NCBI RefSeq assembly: GCF_904063055.1
Contig: NZ_CAJFCN010000017.1
Span: 1 to 64,000 of the forward strand
Reading direction: 5' to 3'
DNA: 64,000 nt
From: Pseudomonas paracarnis
Lineage (GTDB): Bacteria; Pseudomonadota; Gammaproteobacteria; Pseudomonadales; Pseudomonadaceae
Shown: in pieces, positions 8,420 through 16,557 of the stretch
Layout: the number at the start of each line of letters is the position of its first letter
Position numbering within the stretch: the first letter of the stretch is position 1
The notes under the pieces: generated by a model
Databases searched by the model: none
What the model was told of the DNA's origin: nothing
Seen by the model: the letters and a program-made list of their open reading frames with translations, nothing else
Translations under genes and position numbers: made by a program

Positions 8420-8456
8420 ACTTTTAGTAAGTTACGTCGAATAAGTTACTTTTGGT
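8420..8456. promoter_or_regulatory. Candidate TetR operator in the divergent promoter
   Basis: Two direct copies of TAAGTTAC (8428-8435 and 8442-8449), 14 bp apart, lie inside a longer repeated block beginning ACTTTT. The block is centred between the divergent reductase and TetR starts and is more AT-rich than its surroundings. It fits an operator through which the TetR protein controls both genes; inferred from position and repetition only. Confidence 0.45.
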
Positions 8457-8464
8457 ATATAAGC

Positions 8465-9067
8465 ATGTCAAGCAATGAATCCCCTGCCCCCCGTCGTCGT
8501 TTGTCCCGTGAAGATCGCCTGCGCCAGTTACTCGACGTCGCCTGGCAATTGGTGCGTGACGAAGGCACCGACGCCCTGACCCTGGGCCGCCTGGCCGAGC
8601 TGGCGGGCGTCACCAAACCAGTGGTGTACGACCACTTCGCTACACGCGCGGGGTTGCTGGCCGCGCTGTATGCAGACTTCGACGAGCGCCAGGACCAGGT
8701 GTTTGCCGATGCCATCGCCACCAGCAAGGCGACTCTTGAGGACCGCGCGTGGGTTATCGCGTCGTCGTATGTCGATTGTGTGTTGTTGCAAGGTCGGGAA
8801 ATCCCCGGGGTGATTGCCGCCTTGAGCGGTTCACCGGAGTTGGAAGCGTCCAAGCGCGAATACGAGGCGATCTTCCTCGATAAGTGCAGAGACGCGCTGT
8901 CGCCCTTCACCCACGGCGGCAGTATTTCCCAGGCCGGGTTGCGCGCCATGCTCGGCGCGGCGGAAGCCCTGTCCCATGCGGCGGCCAATGGCGAGATCAG
9001 CCGCGAGGAAGCTCAGCAGGAACTGCTGGAGACTATCCTCGGGATGGTCATGCGCGTCAGGCCGTAG
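8465..9067 (+). CDS. TetR/AcrR family transcriptional regulator
   Basis: A 200-residue repressor. The N-terminal helix-turn-helix spans about residues 15-62 (LTLGRLAELAGVTKPVVYDHFATRAGLLAALYADF); the variable C-terminal ligand-binding domain follows. It starts at ATG 8465, 72 bp from the divergent reductase gene. Its 3' end overlaps the convergent GNAT gene by 11 bp. The ligand cannot be predicted; the neighbouring reductase suggests a quinone or electrophile. Confidence 0.85.
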   Translation: MSSNESPAPRRRLSREDRLRQLLDVAWQLVRDEGTDALTLGRLAELAGVTKPVVYDHFATRAGLLAALYADFDERQDQVFADAIATSKATLEDRAWVIASSYVDCVLLQGREIPGVIAALSGSPELEASKREYEAIFLDKCRDALSPFTHGGSISQAGLRAMLGAAEALSHAAANGEISREEAQQELLETILGMVMRVRP

Positions 9068-9734
9068 GCAGACGGCCCTGGACGAACAGTTGCGCCTTGC
9101 GCGTCAACTGGTCCAGGTGCCGATCACGCTGTTTCTCCGCATCGACCATGGCGCGCTTGCCGTGTTTTTGCAGCAGGTAGGTGTGGATCTGCCGCACTTC
9201 CAGCGAGCTGTAGATTGAAGCCACATCCAACACGCCCATCAGCCCATCGGTGCCGTAGTTGCGGGTGTTCATCACGACCTGGGTGCCACGCGCACCGCGT
9301 ACCTGGAAACCCATGGCTTCGAACACCGCAACCTTCTCTACCGCACAGGCCAGTTCGGCGTGGGGATAACGCGCCAACACCTCGTCCAGCATGCTGCGTG
9401 CCACACCCTGGCGACGAAAGCCGGCCTGCACCGCCATAAACGCGATGCCACACGCGTTCGGGTCATCCTTCACCGGCAGGTACAGGCAAAAGCCCACCAC
9501 CGTCTCGTCTTCCATCGCCACGACCAACTCGACGGCGATGCCCTTTTCGCCATTCAACGCCTCAAGGTACAGGTGTACCTCAAACCCGATGGCGTACTGG
9601 TAGATGTTGTAGAGCAGGTTGCTCGGTGCCAGCGCTACGCTGCTGATATCGGTGAGGTTGTCCACCACCATCTGCAGGATCTGGCTGTTGACCGGTTCGG
9701 GGCACGGCGTGGTGTAGCGGGTAAGGCTGAACAT
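9057..9734 (-). CDS. GNAT family N-acetyltransferase
   Basis: A 225-residue protein with a central GNAT acetyl-CoA binding motif, GIAFMAVQAGFRRQGVARSM (about residues 96-115), containing the R-R-Q-G-V-A pyrophosphate loop. The N-terminal ~60 residues and a C-terminal ~70-residue helical tail are outside the core domain. The acceptor substrate is unknown. It starts at ATG 9734, and the LysR gene upstream on the same strand ends 56 bp away, so co-transcription is possible. Confidence 0.75.
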   Translation of the reverse strand: MFSLTRYTTPCPEPVNSQILQMVVDNLTDISSVALAPSNLLYNIYQYAIGFEVHLYLEALNGEKGIAVELVVAMEDETVVGFCLYLPVKDDPNACGIAFMAVQAGFRRQGVARSMLDEVLARYPHAELACAVEKVAVFEAMGFQVRGARGTQVVMNTRNYGTDGLMGVLDVASIYSSLEVRQIHTYLLQKHGKRAMVDAEKQRDRHLDQLTRKAQLFVQGRLPTA

Positions 9735-9790
9735 GCAAATTCCTGGGGTTTCGCGTCAAGGCAGCGGCGATTGTACCTGTTGCGCGCCGC

Positions 9791-10675
9791 TCATGGCCCG
9801 CACACCTCGCGCAAACACGCGCGCAGCCAGCGATGGGCCAGGTCGGCGTCCTGTCGCGGGTGCCACAGCATCGCCACGGTAAATGGCGGCAATGTCACCG
9901 GTAGCTCAAAGCAATACAAGCCTCGAGGCGGCACTGTGATATAGCGCTCAGGCACGCTGGCGATCAGGTCGGTATCACGCGCCAGGGCGATGGCCGTGTT
10001 GAAACCGGCGACCACGATGCTGACCTGCCGAACCAGACCTTGCGCCTCAAGGGCCTCATCGATCTGGCCACGGTCCTGGCCGCGCCGCGACACGTAGACA
10101 TGTTGTCCCTGGGCGAAACGCGCTGCGCTCAAGGGGCCGCGGCTCAGAGCATGGCCCTCGCGCACCACGCCCACCAGGCGATCACGGAACAGCGCCTGGG
10201 TCAGCACCTCCGGGCTGGCGCCGACATCGACCACACCGGTTTCCAGGTCGACGCCACCGTCGCGCAGCAGCGCACTGTGCTTGTCGCTCTTGTGCACGAA
10301 ACGCAAGCGCACCCCTGGAGCCTCCTGGGCGATACGCGCGAGCAATGCAGGGCCGAAGCGTTCGACGAACTCCTCACTGGTGCGCAGGGTGAAGGTACGC
10401 ACCACCTCACCCAAGTCCAGGCTGTGCGCCGGGCGCAATACCGCATGGGCGTCCTGCACCAGTTGGCTAACCTGTTCGCGCAATTGCAACGCCCGGGGCG
10501 TCGGCACCAGGCCGCGCCCGGCACGTACCAGCAGCGGATCGCCCGTGGCCGCACGCAAACGCGCCAGGGCCCGGCTCATGGCCGAAGGGCTCAGGCGCAG
10601 GCGCTGGGCGGCGCGAGCGACGCTGCCTTCGGCAAGCAACACGTCGAGGGTGATGAGTAAATTGAGGTCGGGCAT
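9791..10675 (-). CDS. LysR family transcriptional regulator
   Basis: A 294-residue regulator with an N-terminal winged helix-turn-helix (about residues 3-62, including GSVARAAQRLRLSPSAMSRALARLR) and a periplasmic-binding-like effector domain. It is divergent from the MFS transporter gene with 113 bp between the starts, the classic arrangement for a LysR protein controlling its neighbour. A CGCC-N6-GGCG inverted repeat at 10731-10744 lies in this gap and is a possible binding site. Confidence 0.85.
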   Translation of the reverse strand: MPDLNLLITLDVLLAEGSVARAAQRLRLSPSAMSRALARLRAATGDPLLVRAGRGLVPTPRALQLREQVSQLVQDAHAVLRPAHSLDLGEVVRTFTLRTSEEFVERFGPALLARIAQEAPGVRLRFVHKSDKHSALLRDGGVDLETGVVDVGASPEVLTQALFRDRLVGVVREGHALSRGPLSAARFAQGQHVYVSRRGQDRGQIDEALEAQGLVRQVSIVVAGFNTAIALARDTDLIASVPERYITVPPRGLYCFELPVTLPPFTVAMLWHPRQDADLAHRWLRACLREVCGP

Positions 10676-10788
10676 GCGGGCTCCTGATCAGGCGTTGGGT
10701 GCAGCTATAACCTGCAAGCCATGCGTCTTCCGCCATGTTAGGCGACGCCGTAGATTTGTGACAGGTGCATTCACTCAAGGAAACGCGC

Positions 10789-12021
10789 ATGCAAACCTCC
10801 ACACGCGGCGGCCTGGTCGCCTTGTCGCTGTCCATGTTGCTGGCCGCCCTGGGCACCAGCATCGCCAATGTCGGCCTGCCCAGCCTGGCGCACGCCTTCG
10901 GGGCATCGTTTCAGGCCGTGCAGTGGGTGGTGCTCGCCTACCTGCTGGCCATCACCGCCGTGATTGTCAGCGCCGGGCGCCTGGGCGACCGTCTGGGGCG
11001 CCGGCGCTTGCTGCTGGCCGGGTTGCTGGTGTTTGCCCTGGCCTGCGCCGGGTGTGCCGCCGCGCCAACCCTGCCCTGGCTGATCGGCGCACGGGCATTC
11101 CAGGGCCTGGGCGCGGCGATCATGATGGCGATGACCCTGGGCATGGTGGGTGACACTGTCACGAAAGAGAATACCGGCCGAGTCATGGGCCTGCTGGGCA
11201 CCCTGTCGGCACTCGGCACGGCCATGGGTCCGAGTGTCGGCGGGGTATTGCTCAGCCTGTGGAGCTGGCGCGCGCTGTTTTTGATCGGCCTGCCCTTGGC
11301 GGGTGTGGCTGCCGCCTTCGCCTACCGTTATTTGCCGGTAGATGCTCACCGCCGCGACGCTTGGCCAGGCGATACACTCTGGGCGCCCCTGCGCGATGCG
11401 CCGTTGCGCGCCGGCCTGGCCATGAGTGCCCTGGTGTCGGCGGTGATCATGGCCACGTTCGTGGTGGGGCCGTTCTACCTGTCACGTGGCCTGGGCCTCG
11501 ATCCCGCCTGGATGGGCTTGGCCATGGCCGTCGGGCCAACGGTCGCGGCGGTGACCGGTGTACCGGCGGGTTACCTGACCGATCGCCTTGGCAGCCAACG
11601 CCTGACCCTCGTGGGGCTAAGCGTGATGCTGTGCGGGGCCCTGTTGCTGTCGCAGGCGTCCGGGCTTGGCGTTTATCTCGCGGGCCTGATCGTGTTGACG
11701 GCCGGCTACAGCCTGTTCCAGGCGGCCAACAACACGGCGGTGATGAGCGATATACAGGCGACACGCCGAGGCACAGTGTCCGGCCTGCTGAATCTGTCAC
11801 GGAACCTGGGCCTGATTTTCGGCGCCTCGGCCCTCGGCGCGGTGTTCGCCCGCGCCACCCCGGATGTCAGCCTCGCCGCGCCCCAGGCGGTGGCTGCCGG
11901 CCTGCACGCCACCTTCGCCATGGCGGTAGGTTTGCTGTTACTGGCGGTGCTGATCGCCTGGAGACGTGGGCATTCCCTGGCCAGCGCGAAGCAGACAAAT
12001 ATTGACAAGCTAAAATCGTAA
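10789..12021 (+). CDS. MFS transporter (drug:H+ antiporter type)
   Basis: A 410-residue inner-membrane protein with about 12 hydrophobic segments. The loop motif GRLGDRLGRRRLLLAG (about residues 64-79) is MFS motif A, and GTAMGPSVGGVL (about residues 144-155) resembles antiporter motif C, suggesting efflux. I chose ATG 10789 because AAGGA lies 6 bases upstream; an in-frame GTG at 10765 is less likely. The substrate is unknown. It is probably controlled by the divergent LysR protein. The last codons overlap a candidate -35 element of lhgR. Confidence 0.85.
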   Translation: MQTSTRGGLVALSLSMLLAALGTSIANVGLPSLAHAFGASFQAVQWVVLAYLLAITAVIVSAGRLGDRLGRRRLLLAGLLVFALACAGCAAAPTLPWLIGARAFQGLGAAIMMAMTLGMVGDTVTKENTGRVMGLLGTLSALGTAMGPSVGGVLLSLWSWRALFLIGLPLAGVAAAFAYRYLPVDAHRRDAWPGDTLWAPLRDAPLRAGLAMSALVSAVIMATFVVGPFYLSRGLGLDPAWMGLAMAVGPTVAAVTGVPAGYLTDRLGSQRLTLVGLSVMLCGALLLSQASGLGVYLAGLIVLTAGYSLFQAANNTAVMSDIQATRRGTVSGLLNLSRNLGLIFGASALGAVFARATPDVSLAAPQAVAAGLHATFAMAVGLLLLAVLIAWRRGHSLASAKQTNIDKLKS

Positions 12022-12044
12022 CGACTATTGTCTGACAACCTGAT
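12002..12044 (+). promoter_or_regulatory. lhgR promoter with overlapping GntR-type operator
   Basis: TTGACA (12002-12007) and TATTGT (12026-12031), 18 bp apart, form a good sigma-70 promoter. The palindrome TTGTC-T-GACAA at 12028-12038 overlaps the -10 box. The 15-base string GTCTGACAACCTGAT (12030-12044) recurs exactly before lhgO. TTGTC-N-GACAA inverted repeats are typical of FadR-subfamily GntR repressors, so this is probably the autoregulatory site of LhgR. Confidence 0.65.
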
Positions 12045-12059
12045 CACCAAGGTTTTCCC

Positions 12060-12770
12060 ATGCTTGAGCTCCAGCGCCCCGATTCGCTTGTCGTACGGGT
12101 TGTCAGCGCCATTCGCGCAGAAATCGAATCCGGCCAACTGGCCCCGGAGTCGCGCCTGCCGACCGAACAGCAACTGGCCGAACAACTCAACGTCAGCCGT
12201 TCCGTGGTGCGTGAAGCCATTGCCCAGCTCAAGGCCGACGGTGTGCTCACCGCCCGCCGTGGCCTGGGCTCGTTTATTTCGCAGACCCCTGCGGGCACGG
12301 TGTTTCGGTTTCCGCAGCCCAACGGGCGACGACCTGACCTGGCGCAGATGTTCGAAGTGCGCCTGTGGATCGAAACCCAGGCCGCTTCGATTGCTGCCCA
12401 GCGCCGCGACAGCGCCGACCTGCAGCGCATGAAAAGCGCGTTGCAGGCCATGCAGGACAACCGCGACGACTTTGAAGCCGCAGCCCTGGCCGATGTGGAA
12501 TTCCACCGTGCCATTGCCGACGCCAGCAAGAATGACTACTTCGTGGCCTTCCATGACTTCCTCAGGAGCCAGTTGGCCAGTGCGCGTAAAACCGCGTGGG
12601 AGAACTCGGCGTCGCGCTTTGCCACCGGTTCGGCCGATGCCACCCAGGAACATCAACAGCTCTACCAGGCCATTGCCGACGGCGACGCCCAACGCGCCGC
12701 CGCCAGTGCCGAGGCACACCTGCGTGCCGCGGCGCGACGCCTGCAACTGGAATTACCGACCACGAACTGA
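12060..12770 (+). CDS. lhgR: GntR/FadR family regulator of L-2-hydroxyglutarate catabolism
   Basis: A 236-residue regulator. The N-terminal winged helix (about residues 8-75, with LPTEQQLAEQLNVSRSVVREAIAQLKADG) is followed by an FCD ligand-binding domain of six helices (about residues 95-225), as in FadR-type GntR proteins. In P. putida a GntR protein, LhgR, next to lhgO represses the lhgRO genes and releases DNA on binding L-2-hydroxyglutarate; the context here is the same. A strong terminator follows the gene, yet lhgO has its own copy of the operator, suggesting two separately repressed transcripts. Confidence 0.8.
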   Translation: MLELQRPDSLVVRVVSAIRAEIESGQLAPESRLPTEQQLAEQLNVSRSVVREAIAQLKADGVLTARRGLGSFISQTPAGTVFRFPQPNGRRPDLAQMFEVRLWIETQAASIAAQRRDSADLQRMKSALQAMQDNRDDFEAAALADVEFHRAIADASKNDYFVAFHDFLRSQLASARKTAWENSASRFATGSADATQEHQQLYQAIADGDAQRAAASAEAHLRAAARRLQLELPTTN

Positions 12771-12785
12771 TCCAACTTGTTTGCA

Positions 12786-12812
12786 GCGTGTCCGCGGACA
12801 CGCCATTTTTTT
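12786..12812 (+). terminator. Rho-independent terminator after lhgR
   Basis: GCGTGTCC-GC-GGACACGC is a perfect 8-bp GC-rich stem closed by a minimal loop, followed by CA and seven T residues. It starts 16 bp after the lhgR stop and lies before the second operator. Confidence 0.85.
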
Positions 12813-12825
12813 AACAAAAACATTA

Positions 12826-12840
12826 GTCTGACAACCTGAT
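12826..12840 (+). promoter_or_regulatory. Second LhgR-type operator, before lhgO
   Basis: GTCTGACAACCTGAT is identical to 12030-12044 upstream of lhgR. The left palindrome half here is TAGTC rather than TTGTC, so the site is slightly degenerate. It lies 37 bp before the chosen lhgO start and after the lhgR terminator, where a repressor would block lhgO transcription. Confidence 0.6.
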
Positions 12841-12876
12841 AAGCAGACTGAAATGTACAGCCTAGGTACTTCTGCA

Positions 12877-14070
12877 ATGATTCATGACTTTTGCATTATC
12901 GGCGGCGGCATCGTCGGCCTGGCCACCGCCATGGAGCTGCTCAAGCGCCAACCTGGCGCGTCGCTGGTGATCCTGGAAAAAGAGACGGTGCTGGCCAAGC
13001 ACCAGACCGGCCACAACAGCGGCGTGATCCATGCCGGCATCTACTATGCACCCGGCAGCCTCAAGGCCGACTTGTGCAAGCGCGGCGCCGAAGCCACCAA
13101 GCAGTTCTGCCGCGAACACGGGATCAAATTCGAGGTGTGCGGCAAGCTGCTGGTGGCCTCAAGCCCGCTTGAAATGCAACGCATGGAAGCGCTGTACGCC
13201 CGTGCCCAGCTCAACGGCATGCAGGTCGAGCGCTTGAATGCCGAACAACTGCGCCAGCGTGAACCGAACATCGTCGGCCTCGGCGGCTTGTTTCTCGATG
13301 CCACCGGCATTGTCGATTACCGCCAGGTGTGCGAGACCATGGCCCAGGTGATTCGTCGCAGCGGTGGGCAGATCTGCCTGGAACGCACCGTCACTGCCAT
13401 CCACGAAAACACCGATACGGTCACCGTCAACACCGAGGGCGAGACCTGGCAGGCCCGCCACTTGGTGGTGTGCGCCGGCTTGCAGTCAGACCGCCTGGCC
13501 CGCCTGGCCGGCATCCGTATCGACCATCAGATCATCCCGTTTCGGGGCGAGTACTTCCGCCTGCCCGCCGCCAAGAACAACATCGTCAACCATCTGATCT
13601 ACCCGATCCCTGACCCGGAGCTGCCCTTCCTCGGCGTGCACCTGACCCGCATGATCGACGGCAGCGTCACCGTCGGCCCGAATGCCGTGCTGGGCCTGGG
13701 CCGCGAGAACTACCGCAAGTTTTCGGTGAACTGGCGCGACGTGGCGCAGTACGCCAGCTTCCCGGGTTTCTGGAAAACCCTGTGGCAAAACCTCGGTTCC
13801 GGCACCACCGAGATGAAGAACTCGTTGTTCAAGTCCGGCTACCTGGAGCAGTGCCGCAAGTACTGCCCGTCCCTGACGCTCGATGACCTGCTGCCCTACG
13901 AGGCCGGCATCCGTGCCCAGGCGGTAATGCGCGACGGTAGCCTGGTGCACGACTTTCTGTTCGCCCAAACCTCACGAATGCTGCATGTGTGCAATGCGCC
14001 CTCACCGGCCGCCACCTCAGCCATGCCCATCGGCGCGATGATCGCCGACCGCCTGTTCCACCCCCAGTAA
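12877..14070 (+). CDS. lhgO: L-2-hydroxyglutarate oxidase
   Basis: A 397-residue FAD-dependent oxidoreductase of the DAO superfamily that oxidises L-2-hydroxyglutarate to 2-oxoglutarate and passes electrons to the membrane quinone pool or oxygen. The FAD-binding GGGIVGLATAMELLKR (about residues 8-23) is followed by KHQTGHNSGVIHAGIYY (about residues 43-59), a hallmark of L2HG oxidases; a second FAD segment is near the C-terminus (PSPAATSAMPIGAMI). I chose ATG 12877, with AGG about 10 bases upstream; ATG 12853 would add eight residues. It sits between its putative regulator and a transporter. Confidence 0.88.
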   Translation: MIHDFCIIGGGIVGLATAMELLKRQPGASLVILEKETVLAKHQTGHNSGVIHAGIYYAPGSLKADLCKRGAEATKQFCREHGIKFEVCGKLLVASSPLEMQRMEALYARAQLNGMQVERLNAEQLRQREPNIVGLGGLFLDATGIVDYRQVCETMAQVIRRSGGQICLERTVTAIHENTDTVTVNTEGETWQARHLVVCAGLQSDRLARLAGIRIDHQIIPFRGEYFRLPAAKNNIVNHLIYPIPDPELPFLGVHLTRMIDGSVTVGPNAVLGLGRENYRKFSVNWRDVAQYASFPGFWKTLWQNLGSGTTEMKNSLFKSGYLEQCRKYCPSLTLDDLLPYEAGIRAQAVMRDGSLVHDFLFAQTSRMLHVCNAPSPAATSAMPIGAMIADRLFHPQ

Positions 14071-14126
14071 GACCGCACCGCCCGCTCACCCAACAATAAC
14101 TACAAAGACCCAGAAGGAAGTCCAGC

Positions 14127-15452
14127 ATGTCGGCATCCGCCTCCATTCCCGGTACCGAAACGCCCGAACAAACCCGCAAGCGCCTACGCAAAGTAGCCGC
14201 CGCCACCATCTTCGGCTCGATGCTGGAGTGGTATGACTTTTACCTGTACGCCACCATGGCGGCGATTGTGTTTTCGAAGATCTTCTTCGATAACAGCGAC
14301 CCGAAGACCGCCACGCTGATGGCCTTTTCGACCTTTGCCATCGGCTTTATCGCCCGCCCCTTCGGCGGCATCCTGTTTGGCTACCTGGGCGACAAGTTCG
14401 GGCGCAAGCAAGTGCTGGTGCTGACCTTCTGCCTGATGGGCGTGTGCACCACCTTGATCGGCTTGATCCCCAGCTACGCCTCCATCGGCATCTGGGCCCC
14501 GATCCTGCTGGTGTTTATCCGCATCATCCAGGGCCTGGGCGCAGGTGCCGAGTTGTCGGGCGCGGCAGTCACCTCCTACGAGCATGCCTCCCAAGGCAAG
14601 CGTGGCAGCCAGGGCGCCTGGCCGGCACTGGGCCTGAACCTAGGCCTGTTGCTGTCCTCACTGACTATTTACCTGCTGACCATCAACGGCAACGAGTTCC
14701 TGCTGGCCGGCGGCTGGCGCATTCCGTTTATCTGCAGCATCGTGCTGGTAGGCGTCGGCCTGTGGGTGCGCAACAGCATTCCGGAGACCCCACAGTTCGA
14801 AGCGCTGAGCACAGAAAAAGCCAAGGCCAAGCCATCGCCTCTCAAAGCCTTGTTCAAGAATGACCTCAAGGGCCTCGCCGTGGTGTTTTTTGTCGCGATT
14901 GGCTACAACGCCCTGAGCTACATCTTCAAGACCTTCTCCCTGGCGTACCTGACCCAATTCAAAGGCGTGGACGTGCATGTCACCTCGCTGTCGGTGACCA
15001 TCGCCAGCATGGTGGCCATCGTCGCCGTGCCCTGCTTCGGCTGGCTGTGTGACAAGTGGAGCAGCAAGACCGTGTTGATGCTCGGCGGGCTGTGCTCGCT
15101 GTTGTTCGCCTACCCGTTCCTGGCCCTGCTCAACAGTGGTGAAAGCCTGATGATTTACCTCGCCATCGGGGTGGGCACCGGAATCCTCGCGCCGATGATG
15201 TTCGCCCCCCAGGGTTCGTTCCTGAGCCGGCAGTTCCCGACGCAAACGCGCTCATCGGGCTTTGGCACCGGGCGGGAGATCGGCACCGCCATTGCCGGTG
15301 GCCTGGCACCGCTGGGCGCGCTGTCGATGGTAGCGGCCTCGGCCACCCACTCCACCGATGGCGTGGTGGTGATCCTCGCGATTTCTGCCTTGTTGGTGGT
15401 GGTGTTTGCCCTCTGCGATCAGGGCGCGAAACACTCGACATTCAAGAACTGA
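14127..15452 (+). CDS. MFS transporter of the metabolite:H+ symporter (MHS) family
   Basis: A 441-residue membrane protein with about 12 segments and the MHS signature MLEWYDFYLY near the first segment (about residues 32-41). It also has GGILFGYLGDKFGRKQVL (about residues 79-96) in the first cytoplasmic loop. Relatives include KgtP, ShiA and ProP, which take up organic acids or osmolytes. Lying 56 bp downstream of lhgO, it is a plausible importer of L-2-hydroxyglutarate or a related dicarboxylate; this is inferred from position. ATG 14127 has AAGGAAG upstream. Confidence 0.82.
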   Translation: MSASASIPGTETPEQTRKRLRKVAAATIFGSMLEWYDFYLYATMAAIVFSKIFFDNSDPKTATLMAFSTFAIGFIARPFGGILFGYLGDKFGRKQVLVLTFCLMGVCTTLIGLIPSYASIGIWAPILLVFIRIIQGLGAGAELSGAAVTSYEHASQGKRGSQGAWPALGLNLGLLLSSLTIYLLTINGNEFLLAGGWRIPFICSIVLVGVGLWVRNSIPETPQFEALSTEKAKAKPSPLKALFKNDLKGLAVVFFVAIGYNALSYIFKTFSLAYLTQFKGVDVHVTSLSVTIASMVAIVAVPCFGWLCDKWSSKTVLMLGGLCSLLFAYPFLALLNSGESLMIYLAIGVGTGILAPMMFAPQGSFLSRQFPTQTRSSGFGTGREIGTAIAGGLAPLGALSMVAASATHSTDGVVVILAISALLVVVFALCDQGAKHSTFKN

Positions 15453-15534
15453 GCAAAAAAAGTTCGGACCAACGGGTGCATGGATGCACCTGGATCGCGC
15501 ATCATGGGCACTTTCAAGCTCAAGGGTAACGTCC

Positions 15535-16386
15535 ATGCGCGTTCTGTCATTGATGATGGGTCTTACGACGCTGGCCGCCACTACGGTGTTCTGCGCCAGC
15601 GCGATGGCGAATGAAGAAAGTCAGTTAGTCCAACAGATCAACCAATACCGCAGCCAGGTGCAACGCTGCGGTGACCAGGGTTCCCAGGAGCTTCCGCCGC
15701 TGACCAGCGACACGCGGCTGGTGTTGCCGGCCTCCAATGTCGGCGATTTGCAGCAGTCGCTGGCGCGCGCTGCCTACCCGATGGTGAATGTGCAGGCCAT
15801 CAGCCTGTCCGGGCCCAAGGATGCCGAGGCCGCGATGAAAGCGGTGCGCGAAAGCTTTTGCCGCGTAGTGCTCGACCCGCAATTTGTCGACATCGGCGTC
15901 AGCAACAGCGGCCAGGACTGGCGCATCGTGCTGGCTCGCCCGTTGGTGACCAGCGGCCTGGGCGATTGGCAGACCGAAGGCAGAAAACTGCTCGACCTGA
16001 TCAACACCGCCCGTGCCGAGCCGCGCCAGTGTGGCACCCAGGCGTTCACCGCCACGGCGCCCCTGTCGTGGAACGACACCCTGGCCGGCGCAGCCAACAG
16101 CCATACCCGCAACATGGCCAACGGCAATTTCTTCGACCACCTGGACCCCGACGGCCGCACGCCGGGTGACCGCGCCGAGTTGGCGGGGTATATCGCGAAG
16201 AATATCGGCGAAAACATCGCCGCCGGCCTCGACACGCCGCGCAAGGTCGTCGACGGTTGGCTCGCCAGCCCCGGCCACTGCGCCAACCTGATGAACCCGC
16301 AGTTTCGCGAATTGGGTGCTGCCTACGCCATGGACCCCAAGAGTGACGCGGGCATCTATTGGACGGGCTTATTCGGCACGCAATAA
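15535..16386 (+). CDS. Exported CAP (SCP/PR-1) domain protein
   Basis: A 283-residue protein with a Sec signal peptide (MRVLSLMMGLTTLAATTVFCASAMA, cleavage about residue 25). Residues 25-140 form an N-terminal region with two Cys. The CAP domain covers about residues 150-283 and shows DLINTARAEP, the helix with ANSHTRNMANGNFFDHLDPDGR, GENIAAG, and GWLASPGHCANLMNP. CAP domains of this type occur in exported bacterial proteins of unclear function. I chose ATG 15535 (AAGGG upstream); the open frame begins at 15406 but only this start gives a signal peptide. Confidence 0.82.
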   Translation: MRVLSLMMGLTTLAATTVFCASAMANEESQLVQQINQYRSQVQRCGDQGSQELPPLTSDTRLVLPASNVGDLQQSLARAAYPMVNVQAISLSGPKDAEAAMKAVRESFCRVVLDPQFVDIGVSNSGQDWRIVLARPLVTSGLGDWQTEGRKLLDLINTARAEPRQCGTQAFTATAPLSWNDTLAGAANSHTRNMANGNFFDHLDPDGRTPGDRAELAGYIAKNIGENIAAGLDTPRKVVDGWLASPGHCANLMNPQFRELGAAYAMDPKSDAGIYWTGLFGTQ

Positions 16387-16406
16387 GGTTGGGCGCCGGC
16401 CCAACC
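16387..16406 (+). terminator. Hairpin after the CAP-domain gene, possible terminator
   Basis: GGTTGGGC-GCCG-GCCCAACC, a perfect 8-bp stem with a four-base loop, begins immediately after the stop codon. No U-tract follows, so intrinsic termination would be weak; it may mainly protect the 3' end. Confidence 0.4.
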
Positions 16407-16557
16407 GGCCAATAATGAAGGCGTGCAAATAGACAGTGAAATCAAAGTGCTATCAGGGAGATAATCGCGCTGAACTGAATGCGGTCATTCCGGTCTGTTG
16501 CTAGTCGGTATGACTCTTCAAAGCTAAACAGTACGTAGCAAGCAAGGTGTGAACCCC

